This document shows, in pieces, positions 10,921 through 24,893 of a stretch of DNA of 64,000 nucleotides; position 1 is the first letter of the stretch, and each line of letters begins with the position of its first letter. The notes beneath the pieces are model-generated. The model did not search any database and was not told where the DNA came from. It was given only the letters and a program-made list of their open reading frames with translations. The stretch lies in contig JAQGDQ010000194.1 of the NCBI GenBank assembly GCA_030141605.1, positions 158,501 to 222,500 on the forward strand, given 5' to 3'. Made by a program: the position numbers and the translations under genes. This DNA comes from Tubiluchus corallicola. Taxonomy: Eukaryota; Priapulida; Priapulimorpha; Priapulimorphida; Tubiluchidae.

Positions 10921-13900
10921 GTAATTTGCTATTGTTTTACTTGCTAACTTGCCTCACTTAATGGTTTTCTTATAGTCTCTTCTCTTGTTATCAATTTCAG
11001 AAATAGCAACTAAGTTATTTTATATTTTAAGTGTGCGCTTTATATCTGATTTTTATACATTTTAACTTGTTTTTAATGATTATTTGTGTTCCCTTACTCA
11101 CTTCTCTAGTATCGGCCAGTTGGTAGCTTGCCAAAACGTGATACTGAAAGCAAATTGCCTTGCTTAATCACACATGAATAAACTACGTTTGATCAAACAA
11201 TCAAGTGACAAACACGGCAATGTACGCGAATCTGGATAAATTCATTCAGCTTTGTTTTTTTTAAACTAGCCACACGCACGTATGTATGTGGTGAATAATT
11301 CTTAGATAAATCCAATCTGATTTCGATAAGTTTAGTTCAGTTATCCTTTTAAAGATGGCGACACTTTATCACGGAATGTCATTAAACTTAACAACCTTAA
11401 TTTAAGTTCCAATACTTTGATTTTTTTTTTGTTTTTTTTCAAAGGCAGCCCAGCAATAACAACAGTGAAAATAACATGAGTAAGAAGTTAAGCACACACT
11501 TTTTCTCTGTTTTTTAAAATGTTGATCTCAGATTTACCACTGCGATTTGTCATTTCGCTGAATCAGTGTTTTCAACTTCAAGATTTGAACTCTGTCTCAG
11601 AAGTATGAACAATCTACTGCAAAATAGTGAAAAAACAATTTTCATTATAAACTTTAAAACACAAAAACATTAAAAGTATTACAATGTTTCGCCTGCACAA
11701 ATCATCATTAGTGTGATAGAGTTTATAAACAGCAACCAGTTTTAAAGCAGAGTACATAGTAGAAGAAAATCACTAATTATATATTCACATAGAAATCAAA
11801 TATAGCATGTAGTAAAATAGGGTGTAGCAACAACGATATATAGCAAAACTACAGAAAAACATTTGAAAAGAAGATTTGAAATGAAATTGAAACATTTTGT
11901 ACATTGTGAGAAGACTTGTTAGGATACATGAACAAAAATTCTTTTATTATTGAAATCAACCAACAAATATGGTCACGAATGATAGATTGAGAAGAACTTT
12001 TTTGTTTTTTTTTGGCTCTTTCTAGACGAAATCCGCAGGTGTTCATCCCTGTTCAAAGTGCCTAGACGTTTTTCCATAGTAAGAAGCAACATTGCAGATG
12101 TTACACTTGAAACTTAAAAAGAATGTCAGTCTGTAGGTATGTGTGTATTTTGCCTAAAAAAGAAATCCGAAAATAAATAAGTACATTAGCAGACTGTACG
12201 ATAACTATTTTTTGGAAAATCTTTTTAGTTTTTGATGGTTGAATAATTTAGTCACATTAGAAATCTGTAAGAAATTAAAAATATATTTTTATATTATTAA
12301 CTTCTTCGTTAAATCTCTAGTATGACGTGATGTACAAAATGCACTATGTGTTGAAACTTGAATGAAATTTCATTTAAACTGTCGGCAAGTGAAATGCAGG
12401 ATTTGATCTAACTAGCTATTTCTCATTGGCATTTCAAATAATGCTGTTTACACTTTATTCATTCGCATCATTCGCGAGATCTGAATTAATGAAAGGAAGG
12501 CAGAAAACGTAATACGAAAAAGAACAAGTAACAGAGGGGAAGCCGATTAATTTTGATATAATACTATTATGTTTATAATTTTTTATGCTTGTGTATGATT
12601 ATTAGGCTGAATAACAAAATAAAATATTACCATAATTTACAATTACATACAAAGAAAAACCTCAGAAAAAAGACAGCTATTGCAGGCTTTTCACAAGAGG
12701 CAATTGTATGATTTTTTTAAAAATTAATTTGTAGTCATTGCTGAAACAGCATCATATAAACAACGTCATACTCTAAAACAGTGGAGATTCTAAAGTAGTT
12801 GAGATTACAATGTCCAAACCATTAATATCATTTTGATTTTTGAAAATCTACTGCTTTCGCTAGTTAAAAAAACAAACATTTGCAAATCAATGACACTAAG
12901 CTTGGAATATAATTAACATGCGCAAAAAAGACAACAATAATGCGATTACCTTCTCATGAAGTATTACAATTAGATGTGAACGGCTGTAAGAGTTGACACT
13001 ACGATTCGAGACACACTACTGGCGATCCAATAGGAATTTGAAAATGAACTTAATCCAGGTGTGTACACAGCCGTGTATAGCATTTTATTTATAAAGCAGC
13101 AGCAGAAACTTGTGCAGTGCCATGTCAAGAGCTCGCCCATTCGAGGTCAAGTGTGGAGACCTAACTTCATTACTGAATAATCATTCAATATATGTATTTT
13201 AAGAATTAGTTCTATTATTTTAAGTAATTGCGTGAAAGGCTAGTACGTTATTCCTGTTGACATGATGTAAGCGACATACGTCACAACAAGTATTCACTAA
13301 TTGCCCACTTTCTAACAAACTTTAGCGAAAAGATAACAAAGACCATACTTACTGACATCATTAGCAGATTTTTTTCAATATCTTCCAGTCAACCGCAGAG
13401 CCAACGTTTTTATAGAACTTCTTCAAACATGAACAGCAAGTACTAGGGCTAATTCTTTTTTTTGCTGTGCCATATATCTCCAATCAGCACCATCTGGCTT
13501 AAGAGGATTCACCGTACTCATTGCTCTTGGGTATTCCACTTACACAGTTTTCTGCAACAGAGTTTACATCTACCTCAACATCAATGTTGTGTTCTGAAAC
13601 TTCAAAATCGCCAATGTCAGGAATTGGCTAACCATCATCCTACGTTAAACTTAACATCAAATTTTTCGTCTTAGATCTTAGTAGTTGTAACAACCTAGAC
13701 TGATGTTTTCAAAAGGCTATCTATTTGAAAAAGAACTTACAGGATTATATTTGACACATACACCTTCTACATAAACCATTTTTAATTACCAACACATGGT
13801 TTTGTTCTCTACGGTTACCTTCGAATTTTGATATATTTGAATACCTTATATACTTTCTCTCTGTTAGGTAAACTTTTTTATCAGTACTTACATACGCCTT

Positions 13901-14437
13901 TCTATACAATTCTCTTACAATTTTTACAATTTCATACACCGGTTATTAAAAGCCAATTAACCAAGGCTCTTTATAAGTCTGGCACAAAATCCTACTGCAG
14001 AAACGATTGTTCTTTTCGTCATAGTCTCTATTTTGTTTCCACTGTTCATCAATGGTTTACCGAAATTTATGTTCTCTAAGCTTGTTAGCTTTGTTTCTAT
14101 GTTGGTGATATGATGCTGTTTGCTTGCTTACCCAGTGCCCCATAGGATAGGGATAATTTCTGACTAGAAGCGTATCATATCATTGAAAGGGATTTTGAAT
14201 TGGCCGAGATCTGTGTTTCAAACTTAATGGAAAGAAGATAAAGTTTGTATCGTTTTCTTACAATCACAGTAGTATGTTGTTTGCCATCTTGCCATATGTA
14301 GCTGAAAAATTAGTCTGTATGTTGTGGCTCACAGGTTTTCGTGGCGCCACATGCATCGGTGTTCGTCTAAAGTAAAATAAACAAGTAAAGAGGGTTCTAA
14401 AGAAAGCGTTTTTAATTTTATTCTTTTCAAGTGAAAC
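10921..14437. other. Long AT-rich stretch, no gene recognised
   Basis: Scattered short open frames show no recognisable family, splice pattern or repeated domain. It is unclear whether this is intergenic or intronic. Confidence 0.45.
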
Positions 14438-14474
14438 TTAGACTAACAATAGAACAGAACTTTGTAAATGGTTA

Positions 14475-14615
14475 CATGGGTTTTGGACACGGTCACTTCG
14501 ACATAAACATTTTGGATACAAGTTATTTCGACACTGGACATTTTGACACATAGAACATATGGACACATAGGACGCTTTGACACAAGCGCATTTGGACATT
14601 TGGACACACAAAAAT
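14475..14615. repeat. Degenerate GGACAC/CGACAC phrase repeat
   Basis: About eight units of 14-20 bp end in GGACAC, CGACAC or TGACAC, spaced by TTT-rich linkers (TTCGACATAAACATTTTGGA, TTTTGACACATAGAACATAT). The spacing is irregular. It resembles the phrase repeats at 6550 and 63680. Confidence 0.6.
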
Positions 14616-17594
14616 GTTTGACTTTTGTTGTTACGTCTGCCTTTAGAAATCAACTGTCTGACCTTGTAGCCACAAGTACTTTATTTGTTGCTTGACTTGA
14701 CTTGGGGTCATCCCTGCAATTTCAAGATCTATTGCTACGTTAAGCTTCTTTCCTTGCTATTTTTATGTAAGATACACACGATCTCTCTTTCTTTGTATTT
14801 TATCGCCACCAATTTATACTGACAAATTTTTTACTAACAACTGGTTTTACTGGTTTTTTACTGGTTGAACCCTGGCCATTCCTTTGACGTAGTACGGCCA
14901 TTTACAAACCCGTTTCTTTTACCCGGACATACTGGGCCTACATGTATATCAGAAATTGTTTCTTTATTAATAACAGTCTCATTTACTTCAAGTAAAGTAT
15001 CAATAGGTGTTTGCTACAGCTGTGAAATTATGTTAAAAAAATTTCTGCACCAACATTGTGTTTTAGGTTTCTATCTGCAGCCATACACTGACGTGAACAG
15101 CCATTGACCTTGTATTATATATAAAAAACGAATTACTATGCTTTATGTTCACAAGAGTCATTTTTGCGTACAAGACACACAAGATATGTTTCATTACAAA
15201 ACGTCTGTTCACTACAAAGCAAAACTGAAATCTGGAAATTTCACGAACATTTTCAACAGTGACAGAATGGGTCATTGTTTTCTGTATCGTTTAATGTACA
15301 GGCATGTCTGCCAAATTTCATTTTCGTGCTTAAAATGTTTTTATGGTGAGTTGTTTGTTACGCCGCGAAATTTTCTGGTGGCTCGGATCCAAGCGTTCGC
15401 TTGCAAATTGAGTCGCGGTAACTGTCTTTCCAAATTAGTTAGATTGTCTACAGGAAACTAGCCCCCTCTGTTTAATGGCGATGCTGTGCATCTTGTCTCA
15501 GCTCTGATTTGTCCCCTGCATCATTTTTAGAGCCGATTTTGATCGCGCTTGATAAATACGGTACAGTGACAGACACAAATCAAGCACAATCAATACAGGC
15601 GTGCATGCGCAGTTACTGCTGGGTCTCAACAGATACGACTGTCTAACCAGGATCGCCTGCAAATAATTTACATAGCTACAGTGTTTTAGACTTTTGCCAA
15701 CTATAAAATATAGTTGTCTTTTTCGCGTTTACTTTTAACTAGTAGGCATTGTGGCGTTTGTCGAATAACCCTTAGAAACAGTGAATAATTTGCGTGAATT
15801 TGTTTTCTCCTGATAAACTTTGCTTGGATCGGTACTGGATGGTCAGTAGTCTGATTCGCATTTAAAAGCTTAAGGTAGGGCGTTGTGGGAATAATGAATG
15901 TGCTTGAAATGTGTAAATCCCCAAGCTATAAATTTCACAAAATGAGTAAAGTTAAAGCATTATACCCTTTAGCCTTTGTCTTTGTCTTTACTTGTCAATA
16001 CACTAATATTTAAGCAAATAAATTAAAAAATAATAATTAGGAACTGAGAAAAACCTGGACATAAAATTAACCATGACAATTTTTTTGCACAATCTGCATG
16101 AAACTGTTAGTCTCAATTATTATAATTGTTATTTATTTGAGTTTTCAAAAATAGCAATGGAATAAACAACCAAGCTGAAATCTATAACGTTTTCAGTAGA
16201 TAAAGACAAAACGGAGTTATTTTGTTGAATATTAAGAATACCAAAAACGGAAACTTATACGTATTGATGCTTACATAATGTGGCTGATAAATGGACACGC
16301 TCCAATTAATTATTCTCTTGAACGCTTACCTAAATGAGAAATGTATTATTATATTACTGTATTATTTATGATCTTAATCACAAGATTATTATTTATAATA
16401 GAATGAACCAATTGTTAATTTTTTTCAAATCAGATGTAGCTGACAGAACTTTCCTTATTGTTCAATGTCTTAATACCCTTTCTTTCGCTCAAGTTCTCAG
16501 ACTAATAATTATGATAATAATATCATACTTGTCATTAATAATCAAAAATAATTAATTTTCCACGCATTAATCTACGTTCTAAATTAGCTGCAAAAAATAA
16601 TGTAACCAGTTAGTAGTTACTAGTAAACTTGGGAATGCTAGACTCGCTGGTGAACTATCAGGAATGAATTAGGGCGTTCTTTGTCCACAAGACGTTGTTC
16701 GTAGCTATGAATGTTGTTTTGTGGTTTAATAATCCAGGCGTACTCCACACTTTTTAACATTCTGTTCTTTTTCACCATTTTTGATTTCAAAATGTAGCAA
16801 TTCCAAGTTAGTTCCATTATTATCCAGCGAATTCTTGTCTCAAGAAGCATTTTTTGTCAGCAGATTACCGTGCAGCTATACGGTATATGCCACGTAAATA
16901 CACGCTTTATTTTAACTGTCTAATGGACTGTTTGCTTTAAAGGAATACAGGACGATTTCTCAGAGCATATTGCATTTAAAATATAGTAAAAACCAGACGT
17001 TTGAAGCCACTACTGTGATTTATCTTGAAGTGAAAATAAGAAACAAACAGAAAAAAACAATTAAAATTACTAATATTATTTTTTGTGAGATTTTTTATGT
17101 TATTAATACTTAAAAATATTACTTAAAAAGGATACAATCATGCAGAAGAAACAGAGACACAGCGTATAAAAACATGGGGAAAATCACTGACGATAGAGGG
17201 AGAATAGAAATTAATGAGATGTCTAACAGAAATTCATAGATAGCTGTCAAACTGATTAGGTAAAAGGCAAACTAGCAAACCAGAATGGTCTATTGGTCAT
17301 TAGCAACTCAGGGAGTTGGAACGAGAAGACAAAAAAGTAAAACTGTTTGTAGCGAGAAGTCAGAAGATAGGAAGGAACACAATACAAGCAACTGTGCATC
17401 TGCGTTCAAATTAAATTTTATTCAATTGTAATTCAATTTTAATTAGGAACTGTACTTTTTGTAAATAAATAAATTAGGAACTCAATAAATAAATAAATAA
17501 CAAATTGTGAATTAGCACTATCATTAATAATAATCTTGATAATTATTAAGGTTGTAAATAATTATGTAACAACACAACAAACAGTTCTAACCAG
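14616..17594. other. AT-rich stretch, no gene recognised
   Basis: Nothing recognised. A modestly GC-richer part lies at about 15360-15660. Confidence 0.45.
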
Positions 17595-18105
17595 CTTTTA
17601 AGCAAAGGCAATTTTAAAGTATGTCCCACAAAAAGCTTTCCGTACTTTTATAAAAGTTATATTATTTGTATTAAGCTTACCTGTTTGAAATACTTATGTA
17701 AAAAGAAAAGAAGATACTTGGTAATAAAATGGTCGCGCCAACTGGTAAAACGTCATTGACTCATATTCCCAGTGTGCACCACTGATTCTTTTGAAGCGTT
17801 ATTAATCTCACTGACAAGATAAAGTAATTTGTACTTTTGCTTAGTTAGTGCAGGGTGCTCTACGAATGCTCTGATTATTTTTTTAAACTTGTTAACTAAA
17901 CTTGTTTCGAACGACCTATCGTCGAAATGGGTGTGTCTAACAGTCATTGCGGGAATTTAAATTTCAAGTTTTATATAGTACTGCTGCGAATACAACCTCT
18001 GTGCGCAATAAGACAGTATGTAGGTGACACAACACGATTTAAGACGAATTTTTGAGCTTTATGCAAGTAAAAGGTTTCTCTGCCCTTAAGGGCGCCATGG
18101 GTGAG
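17595..18105 (+). repeat. Diverged direct repeat, copy 1
   Basis: Aligns over about 490 bp with 20405-20890. Shared landmarks in order are GGCAAT..TATGTCCCA near 17610, CTTATGTAAA, CACTGA..ACTGACAAGATA near 17810, ACTTAGTTAG, ACGAATGCT.TGATTATTTTTT near 17865, GTCAT.GCGGGA.TTTAAA near 17945, GGCAGTATGTA-like GACAGTATGTAGGTG, and GACGAATTTTT..GC.TTATG near 18040. Many substitutions and small indels show it is old. No terminal structure is evident. Confidence 0.75.
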
Positions 18106-18789
18106 TACAGAGGGCATTATAATATGTACGTAAACAGGACGTTACGTCGCATGAGTATTATATCGCATTAGCTAAACGCTAGAAGAAATATCGCTAATCT
18201 AGTTTTTGCTTACACTAAATGAATTGCTTACGTCTGTAGACATATTTTTATCCCAATTAAAATGCTTGACTGCGAATTTCGAATTTCTATAAAATTTATC
18301 GGACACTACACTAGACTGTAGTTTTCTGTTGCTGAAATTTTCTATAAGTTTACCCCTTTCGGTTTGTCCATTATTGGGCTATTCCATAAAAAATGTGCAT
18401 TTTTTTATTTTATAAAAATGTGTTTGTTATTTTGCATCATAGGATTCATCTACGTTTTGACCGAAGCTATACAGAACTGAATTGCAATTGACTCCTTCAT
18501 TATATAAATGTAGCGACAAGTGCGGCTAGGACAATTATCAGACAGGATAGGAATATAGATTTACAGCTTTAATTTATATCTATTTTATCCACTATTTTGA
18601 CAAAACTGAAAAGTAGCAATCTGGGTAGAGTAACTCGACAAAAACGTGTTGATTTCTTGACTTTAAGAAAAGACCGCACCTTCAAGGATCACTTTTATAG
18701 TGTATGTCGCAAGAGGCACAGACAAAACTGAGCACCAGAAGAATTTCTTTTATACATCAATATTTCAAGAGATATTTCATATTTGCAAA
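18106..18789. other. Spacer, no gene recognised
   Basis: AT-rich. Contains GGGCTATTCCAT at about 18375, a phrase seen at the ends of some short DNA transposons, but no partner end is visible. Confidence 0.35.
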
Positions 18790-19969
18790 TCGTATATATT
18801 AATTTTGGTGGTATGTTCTATATATATAAACCTCGTTTATTTTTCGAATCGGGCCCACCGGGAGGAACGGGGGCCGAAAAACCTCCCAAAACGCCCTTTT
18901 TGACCGTTTTTCTCAAAAAATTGCAAGACTTATACCTCTTATTTCTAGAGAATGGGAACCTGCCGAGGGCGGTGCCGGTAATGGTTGAATAGCCCGTTCA
19001 ACGGTGGGTGTAATAGTATTATTTAGATTTTGCGGGAGGGCAAATAAAACCCGGTACGGCAATTTTCCCGGACCCAACCCGCAAATTTTGCTGAAAACTG
19101 CTCAAACAGCCTCTAGAAAAACTCAATTTGTGCAAATGTTTGGGCATGTTGGGAAAAAATAAGCACACCCGCAGAAAGAACACGAAATGGTCCACAAAAT
19201 GTTGAAGGTTTTACTGGGAGAGAGGTCCATTATACGAAACCGGAAGGGTGTATTTCGAAGTTCTTTTTCAACCCTCCTATGCTGCACGCTATTTGGAACA
19301 TCCATTGTCTTTGAGTTTGAGAAATTTCGTGGCTGTTCCAGCCATTGTCTCCACCCGTCGTTCTACAGTGGTATAGACTTTACATGTAAGTAAGTTGTGT
19401 AGTCTATTACCATGTGAGAACCGGCAAACAAAACCATATGGAATGTTTGCGCATTATTGATCATTGGTAAACAGACTAAGAGCATTTATTATAGCACACA
19501 GTTTCGACTTTGTGCAAAATGTTTTGCATGGTTTTGCTGTGATGCTGTACTGTTGGTGTAGGTGCTGTAGGTGTCGTCATCACTGTCGTCATCATCATCA
19601 TAGTCATCAACATCATGATCATCATATGAAGTGGTGTGTGTGCTGTGAATGGTGTGCTGTGGGTGTTGTGTTGTGGATGGTATGGTGGGGTTGGGTGGTA
19701 GGGTGGGTGTGGTGTGGTGTTGGTAGAGTGGTGTGGTGTGGTGGGTGTGGTGTGGTGTACAGTGGTGTGGCATGGGTGGTGAGCTATGATGTGGATGGTG
19801 TGATGTTGTGGTATGGTGTGGGTCATGTGTTGTGACTGGAGTGGTGGGTTGGTGTTGTATGGTGTGTTGTAGGTGGTGTTTTGTGAGTGGGAAGGTGGGT
19901 GGTTGTGTGCTGTGGTGTGGGTTGTTGTTGTGAGTTTATGCGCAAAATTCTTTTGCGGGGTTTGGCTAG
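18790..19969 (+). mobile_element. Non-autonomous Helitron, GTG-tailed subfamily (copy B)
   Basis: The 5' end is TCGTATATATTAATTTTGGT (preceded by A). The 3' end is CTAG at 19966-19969, followed by T, with a hairpin (GCGCAAAA..TTTTGCG) just before it. A 5' segment is missing, so the AT-rich lead jumps directly to TTTATTTTTCGAATCGGGCC. The 3' third has TTATTATAGCACACAGTTTC, a CAT-rich tract and a GTG-rich tract. That tail is what the chimeric copies at 3628, 33233 and 49620 carry after their first terminus. No transposase coding is seen. Confidence 0.82.
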
Positions 19970-20404
19970 TATTAAATTAATCTTCTTGAGAAATTCGCCA
20001 GGAATAGTTAGGAATATGACGACATAAAACATAATTTTTGTCTCATTACTAGTACGTATTTTTATTACTTTGTTGTTCGACGGATTCGACTCAGATCGCT
20101 ACTTTCAATACACAGATTTACTGAAACGAATTTTGCATCGACTGACCGAGTCGGATTCTCGATCTGTCATTTGATTTCAAGATGGCGGCTATAATATAAT
20201 TTTAGAAAAAACTTAAAGAACAAGAACAGAGGTGCCAGAAGTATGTTTCAAAAAATCGTCTTAAAAAATTATATTGCTTTACAGCACTTTTATGCGTATA
20301 TCGTACCCGCGTTAAAAGGAATGTTATTTGTTTTCATTTTAGATCTCCCGCAATACTGTTCCGACAGCGTCATTACATGACGTCACTTATGCAAATGTAA
20401 ATCA

Positions 20405-20890
20405 GGGAAAAAAGGCAATGTTAAATTATGTCCCAAAAAACTTTCCATGCAAGTCTACGTTACTCAGCATTTCGCTTACCTGCTGGAAAAACTTATGTAA
20501 ATAGAAATAATAATTTAAAATGTTCGTGCCTATTGGTAAACTGTTGCTGGCTCACTCTCCAGGGTGCGCCACTCATTGACCAAAAACGTATTTTTAATCT
20601 TACTGACAAGATACATTAACTTAAAATTTTACTTAGTTAGTAATATGTGTGTTACGAATGCTGTGATTATTTTTTCAAACTTTTTCAATGTTATCTATAC
20701 TTATATCAAACGACATCCCATTAAAATGCGCCTAGCGGTCATCGCGGGAGTTTAAACTTATATGTTTTATACAGCATTACGGCGACTCAAGCCATGCATG
20801 CAAAAAGGCAGTATGTAAGTGGTGTAAAATTTCCGGACGAATTTTTTTAGCCTTATGTAACTGGAGGGTTTTCTTGTGCTTTAAGGCTCT
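20405..20890 (+). repeat. Diverged direct repeat, copy 2
   Basis: Partner of 17595-18105, in the same orientation. The two copies flank Helitron B. The family is unknown. Confidence 0.75.
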
Positions 20891-23800
20891 GCCAGTTTGC
20901 AATGAATCGTCTCGAAACTTTATAGGAATACGCTAGGGCGAATTCCACCTATCGACTTACGGAAGTAGCATTTGCGATCTGCCATTTTGAATTGGTGGCA
21001 ACAACGTCATTTTAAAAAAAACCCTAAAGGTCTACCTACTTGCTTTGGATTGTCATGAACTTTTACCAACACATACTAGAATGAATTCTCCATCGATTGA
21101 GAAGTCAATTTTCTGCATTCGATTTTCTATTTGCTGTCTTGAATTCAAGATTGCAAATCACCTCTTGACCAATAAAAAAGTTCGTGTCGAAATTGTTTTT
21201 TGCGATATCATCAGGTGCTTTACATAATGTTTTCACGATGGTCTCATGGTGGTTCTTTTCACGATGGTTTTCACGGTATTGCTTTGATGTTCTGGCACAG
21301 GTAATATCCTACAGATGCAATCAGATGTAGCTTTGGACAAGCTGAAAATGCACACCTGCAATTATATAAACGCCGATGTCGTAAACTTAATCCTGGAACA
21401 CTGAGCTTTATACATAGTTATGATTTCTGCAAACTCAGGTCTTTATAGCATTGCAATGTTTCTATTAATGAGATGCCATTTTTCTCAGGTTTTCAATCCG
21501 TTTTCCTTGTAAATTGCATAGCGTGATTGTGAAAATAGACGTTGTTGCAGCGAGCCCAGAATTGTACTGTTGTCCGCAGGCGATATTTTCTTTCACCGAT
21601 TTCAAGCTTACTGGTAATATGCAGGCCGTTGTCCTTCCATCCCACATGAATTAACTCTTTTTACTTGGAGCACAATTTGTCTTTATCCTTCATTTACAGC
21701 ACCAGGTCTACAGTTCATCACAACACTCTTGAGTCTTGAACAATCTACTATTTATTTCTTCCTCTATGACTACAATGCCGCCGTGGCTAATTTATACACA
21801 TCATATCTATCACTAATATGTATTCTACCTTAAATTCAAATATAATAACAATAGAAGGGAACGTGCAGATCCTTAGAGGCTGCTTTACTACAAACTGCTG
21901 ATAAATAATCATAAGTTTTAAAGCTTAGTTTTGTTCTCAATTTAGACATTTCGCAATCTGTCAAGCGGGTTAAAGTAACATCTATTTGATGGTGTGGCAT
22001 CATTTTCACGTGGCTGCAACATTTCACGGAAGGTTGGGTAGGGGATTTGTAATGACAGAATGTAGCATATGGAGTTAGAGGATTCGAGCACAGTGTGGAT
22101 ATTCCATTATTCTGATGTGTATTTAGCCACTTCTTTGGTATACTCCTCCCAGTCTAAGATTGAAAAAAAGTCACACAAAGTCTTTCTGACATTAAATATG
22201 TCAAGTCAGTCTCGACCCTAATTTAAATCAGTTGAAGATCCCTTTCAAGTATGTGAAAATTTTTTAAGCCGGAGCTGCAGAGTGGGATACTGTAGTAAGT
22301 ACTGTGTATATAGGTCTATAGAGAGGTCACGTCAACATAGACAGCAAGCTCAGAATGTCTGGTTGATGGAGTCTGCCGGATCGTGAGAAAGAATACAAAC
22401 AGAGCCATATCTGACGGAATCAGTACAGAGCCTTTACATACACCAAAGAGCATTCTACGCGGAAAACTGCCTTTTATAAATAACTTGCATGTTGTAAGAT
22501 GTGACGACATAAAGCTGAGTGCCATCTAATTGAAGTTTTTAGAGCAGATCTTTGTGATAGACCTGAATGAAAGTCCTAGATATGTCACCAGCAATTAACC
22601 TAACTTTTGGCATTCTAAAGCTCTATTAATATGCTCAGTGCTTTTCAAGAACAAGCCAGCAGTGAAGAGAAAAAGGAAGGGCGAAAGCCGTACTGTACGT
22701 CAGCAAGAAGATCATTATTGTCCAAAAAACTCAGTTAGTATGATTTCAAAGACTTTACTATGATTGGTAGCAGGCTAATGGGGCGTTTATTCAATGGATC
22801 TGATTTCTCACAACTGCTGTGAGCTGTTGCTGAATAGCCTGACTTGCACGGAAGACAGTTCACGCTTCCACACCTAAGTTAAAACAACAGAATTCTATCA
22901 TGTCCAGAAACTGTCCCGAAGATTTATTCTGAATTAGGAATCAGCTCAGTATACGGGGAAATGTTTTCCAATCTAACCACTAGTTGGAAATTAAACCGTG
23001 AATTAGTTTTGCGTTTCTGAACTTTGCGGTTTTTTGGCGTTTGGCCATTCAATGCTGCTTCTATAAGTTTGTAAAATGGTTTGTGTGAGCAATAGTAATT
23101 GCATACAAAAAAGGAAGTCTTGGCTGGAAATTTGGCTGGAGCTGAAATGTATATGACAGTATGAGTTGATTTATAACCACTTTGATCTCGTTCACAATTC
23201 TAGAAACACCAAGAGAGATGACACTATCCCAGAATACATCGTCAGGGTAGGACGAAATGTCTTTGAGTTTTTGATTAGAAAAAGGTCAATTCAATTTTTT
23301 ATTTTTGTTTAGACTTCCCCTAACGCGTGTTAAAGTATGCTATACATTACTATAAAAATGCGTAAGTTACTCCAGTCAGTCTCAGGTAAGTCATGTGGTA
23401 CGTATATTTCGTTTCATATTGTTGAGGCCAAGAGGTCCATGGTTCAATACTGTACACACAGCCAGAAGTGACGACGCAAATATGCGAATTGAACAAGAAA
23501 TTTATAAGAAGAAGCTGCCAGGTTTCAATCACGTGTGCCTCATGCTGGACGCGATTACAGAACATGTGCTTAGCTAGTAAACGCACCTGGTCCGGCTATC
23601 TACTGAATCGACGAGGCAATTCCATAGTGTTGGTTCTATACCTGGTATTCAACGCCGCTATGCAATGGCTACGCACAGATGATGCCATCACAATGTGGGG
23701 GGGGGGGCGAAAATAATTGGCATTTTGTCCCCGCAGCATTATTATTACACGTGGCTGCTTTTATGTGGGTATGACAACATGGCAACATCTACGTCACATT

Positions 23801-24840
23801 GCTGAACTCATTAGTAGATAAAAATAATAATAAGATCGCTGAACCACATACAGAAATATCTAACATATCAATTAGAGAGACAGATTGAAATATTTGGTGC
23901 TGCTCAACTTCAATCCGCTGTAGCTACCAAGAAAGCATTGTGTAACGGAGAGAAACACATATGTATGAGACTGGAAAGTAGACGATTTTAAACATAATAT
24001 CTATTTAGTTTATGTTTTCTACAATGTAGTAGATGTTGCATGCACGGTGTTATTTTGACAAATGACTGCGGCATTAATGCCTATCGTGCTGGATCAATAT
24101 AGACCTAAGCAGGAATGTTGGTTACAGCTATAGCTGTTTTGTGATTTTTGCTGTGATTAAATGTACGCACGGGCCTAAATGAGAAAAGAATGGCTCCTGT
24201 ATTTTATCTAACGCCATAGGTGCAGAAATCTGTGCCAAGTTGTACGCTGATATGAAACCTTTCTGGCGCTGAGACTTTGCTTGTTGAAAAAAAGCATAAA
24301 AATTAAAAAAACTAACAAATCTCACCGATAATAATATCCGAGGGCTAGTAAAATGACATTCACAAATTAACTAGTTTTTAGAAACTGAAGTGATTAGCTC
24401 TGATGCAACCAACTAAGCCAGTTTAAAGATACAGTCTAGGGTTTCGGAGTATATGTTTTGTTTTTCAGGTTAAGTGAGCCTAAGTCATAGACACTGACAT
24501 GTTTGAACCTTTCACAATAATTTCTTAAAAATATTTGTGGGTACCTGTATAGCTGTGAACAGGCTACTGAGTATACCTATGCAAAATGTGACAACTCTTG
24601 AAAACGAATAGTTTGATTTTTGTGATTTTTCTAGCTACCTGACAGTGACAGAAGAGAAGTATTAATATTAGTACAGATTACATCTTAATGACAAGAATAA
24701 TGGCAATAAATATCAAAAAAGCCCATAATACAAAATCTTTCTTCTTTCATTTTCCTTGCTTTTTAATTGTGGATTTTTTATACAAAGTTTTAGTCTTTTG
24801 TAACGAACTCTGCCCAGTCTTGATTTCATGGAAGATGAGA
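20891..24840. other. AT-rich stretch, no gene recognised
   Basis: No family motif is seen. The phrase 'TTTGCGATCTGCCATTTTGA' at about 20975 and relatives near 20160 and 21115 suggest an old dispersed repeat. There is a run of 11 G at about 23697-23707. Confidence 0.4.
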
Positions 24841-24845
24841 GAAAC

Positions 24846-24893
24846 AGTTGAGTGTTATCAACGCTCAGCGACCGAAGTTAAGCAGCGTCATGC
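24846..24893 (+). pseudogene. 5S rRNA-like fragment fused to a LINE tail
   Basis: ACCGAAGTTAAGCA followed by one mismatch and CGTC resembles the conserved centre of animal 5S rRNA (box A/internal promoter region). GTTGAGTG about 24 nt upstream matches the earlier GTTGAATG of 5S at nearly the right spacing. The similarity ends where LINE coding begins. This is judged from memory of the 5S consensus. It could be a 5S-derived SINE head or a coincidence. Confidence 0.4.

Noticed and set aside
18370-18420. GGGCTATTCCAT as a possible short DNA transposon end
   Set aside because: No inverted partner or target duplication found nearby.
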